DNA from: JBNGOQ01 sp050589645
GTDB taxonomy: Bacteria > Bacteroidota > Bacteroidia > Flavobacteriales > Flavobacteriaceae
DNA length: 64,000 bases
Assembly (NCBI RefSeq): GCF_050589645.1
Contig: NZ_JBNGOQ010000001.1
Span: 1,178,001 to 1,242,000, forward strand
Direction: 5' to 3'
Shown: positions 58,956 through 64,000 of the stretch, in pieces
Position numbering within the stretch: the stretch's first letter is position 1
Layout of the letters: each line of letters starts with the position of its first letter
The notes under the pieces: generated by a model
The model's database searches: none
Seen by the model: only the letters and a program-made list of their open reading frames with translations
What the model was told of the DNA's origin: nothing
Translations under genes and position numbers: made by a program

Positions 58956-59636
58956 CTATTTGGTCTGCACCTCAATATTGGACAGATAAAGTTTAAAATT
59001 CCCCTCCGCATTTTTATGCATAGCACCTAATTTAAGACCCTTTTGATCAATGTAACCTTCCCAGGTGGTCGTCAGGGAGGCTTCGGCTTGGTTCCCTTTT
59101 CTAAAAACCCATTCTTTCAACAGATAATCATCCCCAAAATAAAAATCATAAGCGTCGCCCGGCGTATACCCGCCTTCGCTCCCATAAACAATGGTCAATT
59201 TTTGCATCGCTTGCTTACTGATCGGGGCTTGTACCTCCGTTGTGTGCTCATAGCTAATATTGTTCTTGTCCCAGACTAAATTAAAGGGCGCCAGTAGCCA
59301 ATATCGGTCATTGATAAAACCGCCATTGGTCTTAAGGGCAACACTATCCATGTTCCCCCTATTGTAGCTAAGGGTATCCTGGGCTCCTATGGCCACGATA
59401 TCATTGCTTTTTGGTTTCCATGTCCAGCTGCGTTCAAAATGGGTCGTATCCCTGTCCACATTAAAGGTGAACCTAATTTCGTTTACATCTTTCCAATTTT
59501 CATAACCGTGGGCAAAGGCTACTTTTTCCAAGATGGTCAGTTCCTTTTCAATTGCGGATGCTTCCGATTTTTTCTCCGTTTTACAACTTGATAAGATCAG
59601 CACACCAAGGACAAGAAGGGATACAATTTTTTTCAT
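58956..59636 (-). CDS. Lipoprotein, DUF6503-like
   Basis: Protein of 226 residues with a lipobox (LILSSCKTEKK, Cys at 18). The mature part starts near AHGYENWKDVNEIRFTFNV with RSWTWKPKSNDIV, a beta-rich single domain reminiscent of LolA/LolB-like lipid-binding folds and of the DUF6503 family as I recall it. The start at 59636 (MKKIVSLLV) is the one that gives the signal; an in-frame start six codons upstream is not needed. Convergent with the MFS gene, divergent from the clpP-type gene. Confidence 0.8.
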   Translation of the reverse strand: MKKIVSLLVLGVLILSSCKTEKKSEASAIEKELTILEKVAFAHGYENWKDVNEIRFTFNVDRDTTHFERSWTWKPKSNDIVAIGAQDTLSYNRGNMDSVALKTNGGFINDRYWLLAPFNLVWDKNNISYEHTTEVQAPISKQAMQKLTIVYGSEGGYTPGDAYDFYFGDDYLLKEWVFRKGNQAEASLTTTWEGYIDQKGLKLGAMHKNAEGNFKLYLSNIEVQTK

Positions 59637-59651
59637 TTTTATGCTTTTCCA

Positions 59652-59659
59652 CAAAGATA
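59652..59659 (-). promoter_or_regulatory. -7 promoter box for the DUF6503-like lipoprotein
   Basis: TATCTTTG on the minus strand, exact TAnnTTTG, 15 bp before the start codon. Confidence 0.5.
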
Positions 59660-59726
59660 CTCGCTTTTATAGTTTAATTCTAGAAATCGCCAGGTTTGTG
59701 GGGGTAGCATTTCCCAATAATTTGAT

Positions 59727-59734
59727 TAATTTTG
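59727..59734 (+). promoter_or_regulatory. -7 promoter box for the ClpP-family gene
   Basis: TAATTTTG, exact TAnnTTTG, 22 bp before the start codon at 59757. Confidence 0.5.
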
Positions 59735-59756
59735 AAACCTAACAAGAAAACAAAAA

Positions 59757-60305
59757 ATGAGTTCTAAAAAAGGAAAAGTACAGCAGGCCATTGACGAAAA
59801 ATTGTTGGAGGAAAGAAAAGTATTTCTATGGGGCATGGTAGATGATGATACCGCCAAGCACGTCATAGACCGTCTGCTTTATCTAGACATGCAAAACAAC
59901 AAGGAAATACAGTTGTTCATCAACAGTCCGGGAGGTTATGTTACCTCTGGCTTCGCTATGTACGATACGATCAAATCATTAAAAAGTCCGGTCTCCACGA
60001 TATGTACCGGTCTGGCGGCCTCCATGGGGTCTATATTGCTTTCGGTAGGAAAGAAAGGAAGGCGCTTTATTCAACCCCATGCCCAGGTGATGATCCATCA
60101 GCCCAGTGGAGGTGCACGGGGGCAAGCTTCCAATATAGAGATTCAGGCCAAGGAAATCATAAAGACCAAAGAATTAAGCGCCAAACTCCTGTCGGAAAAT
60201 TGCGGACAGGATTACGAACGCGTAATGCGGGATTTTGATAGGGATTATTGGATGAATGCTGAGGAATCTATAGCCTACGGTATCGTGGACGGTATTTTGG
60301 AATAG
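59757..60305 (+). CDS. ATP-dependent Clp protease proteolytic subunit (ClpP family)
   Basis: Protein of 182 residues. The serine-protease triad is complete: Ser in CTGLAASMGSILLS (about 87-90), His in VMIHQPSGG (about 112), Asp in DFDRDYWMNAEES (about 161). RKVFLWGMVDDDTAKHVIDRLLYLD at the start and INSPGGYVTSGFAMYDTI match ClpP. It is shorter at the N terminus than classical ClpP and lies apart from clpX, so it is probably a second ClpP paralogue. Which unfoldase it pairs with is not shown here. Followed by a strong terminator. Confidence 0.9.
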   Translation: MSSKKGKVQQAIDEKLLEERKVFLWGMVDDDTAKHVIDRLLYLDMQNNKEIQLFINSPGGYVTSGFAMYDTIKSLKSPVSTICTGLAASMGSILLSVGKKGRRFIQPHAQVMIHQPSGGARGQASNIEIQAKEIIKTKELSAKLLSENCGQDYERVMRDFDRDYWMNAEESIAYGIVDGILE

Positions 60306-60324
60306 GGCCTTGGCCCTCATATGG

Positions 60325-60362
60325 AAAAAGTCCTTCGCAAACTTAATGTGAAGGACTTTTTT
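60325..60362 (+). terminator. Rho-independent terminator after the ClpP-family gene
   Basis: AAAAAGTCCTTC (60325-60336) pairs with GAAGGACTTTTTT starting at 60350; loop of 13 nt, T run at the end. 20 bp past the stop. Confidence 0.92.
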
Positions 60363-60561
60363 GGATATATATGGACGCCTAAGCGGAAAATTCATAATAT
60401 ATACGGGCAGAAAGGTATTCTTGGCCTTCGACGGGCTGTTAAAAAAGATATAAAATGACCGCTATGGTCTCTCCATAGCTCCTTTGTAGGGACGCTTATA
60501 TCAGGAGTAATCCAATTTTATTAACTTTAGCGTTTATCCAATTCTTGGAATAATAGCACCT

Positions 60562-61908
60562 ATGAAACCAATTTCCAAAAACATTGCCATTGTCGGATCT
60601 GGACTGGTGGGGTCACTTCTTGCACTTTATCTTAAAAAATTTGGACACTCCGTCACCGTGTTCGATCGTAGACCGGACGTACGGAAGGTAGAATTTTCGG
60701 GTCGATCCATTAATTTGGCCATGAGCAACCGAGGATGGACATCCCTTAGGGAGGTGGGCATAGAGGAAGAAATCAAAGAAATAGCCATCCCCTTGGACAA
60801 GCGGGCAATGCACGTAAATGGAAAACCGATGTATTTCCAAAAATATGGCAAGGAAGGCGAAGCCATCTGGTCCATATCGAGGGGGGTCCTGAACAGAAAG
60901 ATGATCGATCTTGCCGAAGCAGCCGGAGTGGATTTCCATTTTGAGGAAAAAATATGGGACGTAAGCCTTCCCGAAGCCAAGCTTTTTTCCGGGGCTACGG
61001 AAAAAGGCGAATGGAAGGAGTACCAGTTTGATATGGTCTTTGGCTGCGATGGCGCCTTTTCAAGGATACGCCATAAGATGCAGCGCCGTAGCCGCTTTGA
61101 CTATTCCCAGCGTTTTATCAATGTGGGATATAAGGAATTGTCCATTCCGCCCAATGCCGATGGGACCCATAAATTGGATAAGAATTCCTTTCATATATGG
61201 CCCAGGGGCGATTTTATGCTTATCGCCATGCCCAATTTGGACGGTAGCTTTACCTGTACCCTGTTCCTGCCCTTCGAAGGGGAGGTCTCCTTTGAAAGCC
61301 TTGGCACGGAGGCCGATGCCAAGACCTTTTTTAAGACCTATTTCCCCAATGTGACCAAGGATATCGAAAATTTGACGCGCGACTTTTTTAAAAACCCTAC
61401 CAGTGCCCTGGTCACAATGAAATGTTATCCGTGGACCTATTGGGACAAGGCGGCCTTGGTGGGCGATTCGGCACATGCCGTGGTGCCCTTTTACGGACAA
61501 GGGATGAATGCCGGCTTTGAGGATATCTACGTACTTAACCGCCTGATCAAGGAAAACGGGGATGATTGGGAGAAGACCTTTCAGGAATATCAGAAGGAAC
61601 GAAAACCCAATGCCGATGCCATTGCCGAACTCAGCTACCGGAATTTTATGGAAATGAGCAGCAAGACGGCGGACCCCAAATTTTTGTTGCAAAAAAAGAT
61701 TGAAAAACGCTTTGCCGACAAGTACCCGGAAAAATGGATTCCGGTGTATTCCCGTGTAACCTTTTCCAATCGGCCTTATGCCGAAGCTTTGGCCATTGGG
61801 GATGCACAGGAGAAGGTTATGCAACAAGTAATGCAGATGCCCAACATAGCCGATAAATGGAACAGTAGGGAGGTAGAGGAGAAAATTTTGGGCTTGCTCC
61901 CTTCTTGA
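60562..61908 (+). CDS. kmo: Kynurenine 3-monooxygenase
   Basis: FAD-dependent aromatic hydroxylase of 448 residues: IAIVGSGLVGSLLALYLKKFG (FAD loop, 8-28), FDRRPDVRK, SGRSINLAMSNRGWTSLREVG (about 47-67, typical of KMO), GCDGAFSRIRHKM, ALVGDSAHAVVPFYGQGMNAGFEDIYVL (second FAD motif, about 305-332) and ELSYRNFMEMSSKTADPKFLL near the C terminus, the KMO-specific segment. Converts kynurenine to 3-hydroxykynurenine with NADPH and O2; kynU, 3.8 kb upstream, uses the product. Separated from it by four genes. Confidence 0.95.
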   Translation: MKPISKNIAIVGSGLVGSLLALYLKKFGHSVTVFDRRPDVRKVEFSGRSINLAMSNRGWTSLREVGIEEEIKEIAIPLDKRAMHVNGKPMYFQKYGKEGEAIWSISRGVLNRKMIDLAEAAGVDFHFEEKIWDVSLPEAKLFSGATEKGEWKEYQFDMVFGCDGAFSRIRHKMQRRSRFDYSQRFINVGYKELSIPPNADGTHKLDKNSFHIWPRGDFMLIAMPNLDGSFTCTLFLPFEGEVSFESLGTEADAKTFFKTYFPNVTKDIENLTRDFFKNPTSALVTMKCYPWTYWDKAALVGDSAHAVVPFYGQGMNAGFEDIYVLNRLIKENGDDWEKTFQEYQKERKPNADAIAELSYRNFMEMSSKTADPKFLLQKKIEKRFADKYPEKWIPVYSRVTFSNRPYAEALAIGDAQEKVMQQVMQMPNIADKWNSREVEEKILGLLPS

Positions 61909-61960
61909 TTTCGGTTGGCTACTTGCCCGAACGGATACAACCCTTACTTTGCCCGTAAAT

Positions 61961-61990
61961 AAAAACCCCGACCAAAAGATCGAGGTTTCC
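61961..61990. terminator. Bidirectional terminator between kmo and the zinc-ribbon-family gene
   Basis: AAACCCCGA (61963-61971) and TCGAGGTTT (61980-61988), one G-U type mismatch, 8-nt loop, flanked by A-rich and T-containing tracts. It lies between convergent genes. Confidence 0.7.
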
Positions 61991-62014
61991 CTATACTTGA
62001 ATGAACTTTCCTAA

Positions 62015-62794
62015 CTACAATTTTGAAAAGAGCTCGCCCATTTTCTGTTGTTCCTCTTCTGCCAAGGTGGGATCTACAAGGATACGCCCACTGTGCTCAT
62101 CGGTAATGATTTTTTTTCTGGAGGCAATTTCTACCTGTACCTGTGGTGGTATGGTAAAGAAGGACCCTCCGGAAGCGCCACGTTCCACGGGAACTACGGC
62201 CAAACCGTTCTTGACATTGTTCCGGATGCGTTTGTAGGCCATGACCAGGCGTTCCTCAATTTGCTCCTCATATTTTTCCGACTTGGCCAAAAGCGCTTTT
62301 TCCTCTTTCTCCGTTTCCGCCAATATGGCGTCCAATTCACTCTTCTTATGCTTCAAATGGGCCTCACGTTCCGTTAAGCGTTCCTTGGTCTCTGAGACCA
62401 CTTCCTTCTTCTGGTCGATCTGGGCCTTGAATTCCTTAATATTTTTTTCGGCAAGCTGTATTTCCAATTCCTGGAATTCCACTTCCTTGGTCAGCGAGTT
62501 GAACTCCCTGCTGTTACGTACATTCTTTTGCTGTTCCGCGTATTTTTTGATCAATACCTTGGATTCCTCGATCAAGTTCTTTTTGGCACCAATTTCGAAG
62601 TTGATGGTTTCCACATCGGTCTTCAACTTGTCCAGTCGCGTCTTAAGCCCAAGCACCTCATCTTCCAGATCTTCTACTTCCAAAGGTAATTCCCCGCGTA
62701 CGCTGCGTATCTCGTCGACCCTAGAATCAATCAATTGCAAATCGTATAATGCCCTTAATTTTTCTTCTACCGTCGCTTCTGTTTTTTTTGCCAT
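62015..62794 (-). CDS. Zinc-ribbon-family (DUF164-type) coiled-coil protein lacking the zinc cysteines
   Basis: Protein of 259 residues, almost all a long coiled coil (about 20-190; heptads such as LEDEVLGLKTRLDKLKTD and EEKALLAKSEKYEEQIEERL). The C-terminal segment ARGASGG-FFTIPPQVQVEIAS...DEHSGRILVDP is the place where the C4-type zinc ribbon (CxxC...CxxCgRil) of this family sits, but the four cysteines are replaced: ASGGS and DEHSGRIL. So the fold is probably kept without zinc. Starts 2 bp after the Nif3-family stop, the pairing found in many bacteria. Function unknown. Confidence 0.88.
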   Translation of the reverse strand: MAKKTEATVEEKLRALYDLQLIDSRVDEIRSVRGELPLEVEDLEDEVLGLKTRLDKLKTDVETINFEIGAKKNLIEESKVLIKKYAEQQKNVRNSREFNSLTKEVEFQELEIQLAEKNIKEFKAQIDQKKEVVSETKERLTEREAHLKHKKSELDAILAETEKEEKALLAKSEKYEEQIEERLVMAYKRIRNNVKNGLAVVPVERGASGGSFFTIPPQVQVEIASRKKIITDEHSGRILVDPTLAEEEQQKMGELFSKL

Positions 62795-62796
62795 AT

Positions 62797-63891
62797 TTAA
62801 AAATACTTGATGGGATTTGTAATGCTCTCCGATAAAGAGATTGCAAAATTAGGAATTTTTTTTGTAAGATGATCAACTAAAAGTTGTTTTGTAAACTGCT
62901 CAGTTTCATAGTGTCCGATGTCTGCCAGCACTATTTGGTTTTCCGCTTCGTAAAACTGATGGTACTTAAGGTCTGCGCTAATAAAAAAGTCGGCCTTTGC
63001 GGCCTTTGCGGCTGCTATGGCAAAGGCTCCGCTCCCGCCCAGGACAGCCACCCTTTTTACCTTCTTGCCCAACAGTTTGGAATGCCTTATCACCGAAACC
63101 TGCATTTTGTCCTTGATCAATTTTAAAAAGGCCTGCTCTCCCATAGGAACATGAAGCTCCCCGATCATGCCCATTCCAATTTGCTGATCGCGATTCTCCA
63201 AGGTAAAGAGTTCGTAGGCTACTTCCTCGTAAGGATGGTTTTTTAATAAGGAAGTCAGCACCTGAGCCTCATTTGCTTTCCGATAGGTTACATTAATTTG
63301 GGTCTCCTCTTCATAATGTGTCTTGCCTATGGCTCCCTTGGTAGGGTTGGCGTTTTCACCAGCTTGATAACTTCCCGTCCCCTCTGCGGTAAAGCTGCAA
63401 TGGCTATAGTTGCCAATATTGCCCGCACCGGCAGCAAAAAGTGCTTCTTTCAGTACGGCGGCATCTGCTTTTGGTACATAGGTAGAGAGTTTTTTGATGG
63501 TTCCCTTTTTTGGGATAAGGATCTTACGTTTCCCTAAGCCCAACATATCGCAGATTTTTCCGTTTACGCCCTCCATGGCATTGTCCAGTGCCGTGTGCAT
63601 GCTGTAAATGGCGATATTGTGCTGTATGGCCTTGATGACCACACGTTCCACATAGGTAGCTCCATTCAATTTTTTCAGACCCTGAAAAATAATGGGATGA
63701 AAACTGACAATGAGGTTGCATTTTTTGGCAATGGCCTCGTCCACCACATTTTCCAGGGTATCCAAGGTAACCAGTACACCGGACACTTCCGTATCGGCAC
63801 GGCCCACTAAAAGGCCCACATTATCAAAGTCTTCTGCGTAAGCCAAAGGGGCCAATTCCTCCAGTATGGCGGTTACTTCCTTTACAATCAT
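62797..63891 (-). CDS. Nif3-like dinuclear metal centre protein (GTP cyclohydrolase I type 2 family)
   Basis: Protein of 364 residues, the long form. N-terminal half: AYAEDFDNVGLLVGRADTEV, ANLIVSFHPIIFQGLKKLNG (metal His), YSMHTALDNAMEGVN (metal His, Asp). A 120-residue insert (about 125-235, CutA1-like, with TYVPKADAAVLKEALFAAGAG) precedes the C-terminal half with VAVLGGSGAFAIAAAKAAKADFFISADLKYHQFYEA and DIGHYETEQF (metal His/Glu). Forms hexamers; biochemical role uncertain. First gene of an operon with the coiled-coil protein. Confidence 0.95.
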   Translation of the reverse strand: MIVKEVTAILEELAPLAYAEDFDNVGLLVGRADTEVSGVLVTLDTLENVVDEAIAKKCNLIVSFHPIIFQGLKKLNGATYVERVVIKAIQHNIAIYSMHTALDNAMEGVNGKICDMLGLGKRKILIPKKGTIKKLSTYVPKADAAVLKEALFAAGAGNIGNYSHCSFTAEGTGSYQAGENANPTKGAIGKTHYEEETQINVTYRKANEAQVLTSLLKNHPYEEVAYELFTLENRDQQIGMGMIGELHVPMGEQAFLKLIKDKMQVSVIRHSKLLGKKVKRVAVLGGSGAFAIAAAKAAKADFFISADLKYHQFYEAENQIVLADIGHYETEQFTKQLLVDHLTKKIPNFAISLSESITNPIKYF

Positions 63892-63911
63892 TTCAAAACT
63901 TTATAGGTGAC

Positions 63912-63919
63912 CAAAGATA
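63912..63919 (-). promoter_or_regulatory. -7 promoter box for the Nif3-family operon
   Basis: TATCTTTG on the minus strand, exact TAnnTTTG, 20 bp before the start codon. Confidence 0.5.
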
Positions 63920-63940
63920 AAATATTATATTTTCGTTCCG

Positions 63941-64000
63941 ATGCAACTGTTAAGAAAAATAGGATTCCCCATATCTTTGGTTTATGCGGTCGTGGTGCGC
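63941..64000 (+). CDS. lpxK: Tetraacyldisaccharide 4'-kinase LpxK, 5' end only
   Basis: First 20 codons only: MQLLRKIGFPISLVYAVVV. Bacteroidota LpxK proteins typically open with a short basic start and a membrane-facing helix of this type (LLRKI-FPIS-LYA-VV-LRN). LpxK phosphorylates the lipid A precursor at the inner membrane. Divergent from the Nif3-family operon. The call rests on the N-terminal match from memory; the rest of the gene lies beyond the window. Confidence 0.65.
   Translation, partial: MQLLRKIGFPISLVYAVVVR

Noticed and set aside
1..64000. tRNA, rRNA, riboswitch or prophage genes
   Set aside because: No cloverleaf, rRNA block, known riboswitch core, integrase or phage structural gene was recognised by eye; the fibre genes have phage-like phrases but signal peptides and T9SS-type partners.

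Overview
The window is chromosomal DNA from a marine-type member of the Flavobacteriaceae (Bacteroidota). The evidence is the gene content: type IX secretion (T9SS) parts and cargo, a complete Na+-translocating NADH:quinone reductase, menaquinone methyltransferase, DUF3667 and DUF6702-type proteins, and repeated TAnnTTTG elements (the Bacteroidota -7 promoter box) just upstream of start codons. The genus cannot be fixed from sequence reading alone; the Maribacter/Muricauda/Arenibacter side of the family is a guess.

Layout. 1-7.9 kb is housekeeping: the end of a SpoU/TrmH RNA methyltransferase, the T9SS factor PorT, UbiE, the potassium uptake pair TrkA-TrkH, an aspartate aminotransferase, a membrane desaturase and RsmG. 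8-19.1 kb is a looser run of mostly minus-strand single genes: a lipoprotein, an SGNH hydrolase / small protein / cyclase operon, a nucleotidyltransferase, a DUF4386-like protein, a glyoxalase-like protein, a sigma factor with cysteine pairs, RidA, a PAF-acetylhydrolase-like hydrolase, a yeast-type cytosine deaminase, a thioredoxin-reductase-like flavoprotein divergent from a Fur-family repressor, and an ArsR-AHSA1 pair with a clear palindromic operator. 19.2-24.6 kb holds PruA, a gene-free island of degenerate 7-bp-like repeats containing a 229/236-bp direct duplication, then ApaG, a DUF3667 protein and the T9SS plug-like (DUF5103) protein.

24.7-32.3 kb is the nqrABCDEF operon, followed by a conserved 118-residue protein and ApbE, the enzyme that attaches FMN to NqrB and NqrC. 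32.3-38.1 kb carries a methyltransferase, methionine aminopeptidase, phosphoglycerate mutase, a small ankyrin protein with a strong terminator, a 56-residue membrane protein, an M48 protease and a Tat-exported M15 peptidase.

38.2-48.5 kb is the most unusual part. A two-gene cassette occurs twice in tandem: a large secreted fibre-like repeat protein, then after exactly 3 bp a ~384-residue protein ending in the gliding-motility/T9SS CHU_C domain. One fibre has about 49 copies of an Asp-rich 22-residue repeat (66 bp), including a perfect 333-bp recent duplication; the other has three 66-residue repeats. The two fibre N termini match each other, and so do the two partners. I read this as a surface fibre plus T9SS-sorted partner pair whose repeat number is evolving; the function is inference.

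48.8-54.2 kb is a forward cluster (two carboxypeptidase-D-regulatory-like proteins, DUF6702-like protein, M1 metallopeptidase, TatA, PAP2 phosphatase). 54.2-61.9 kb includes an O-methyltransferase, a GNAT enzyme, kynureninase, an AraC regulator facing an MFS transporter across a repeat-rich intergenic region, a lipoprotein, a ClpP-family protease and kynurenine 3-monooxygenase. The last 2 kb hold a cysteine-less zinc-ribbon-family coiled-coil protein, a Nif3-family protein and the first codons of lpxK. I saw no rRNA, tRNA, CRISPR array, transposase or prophage.
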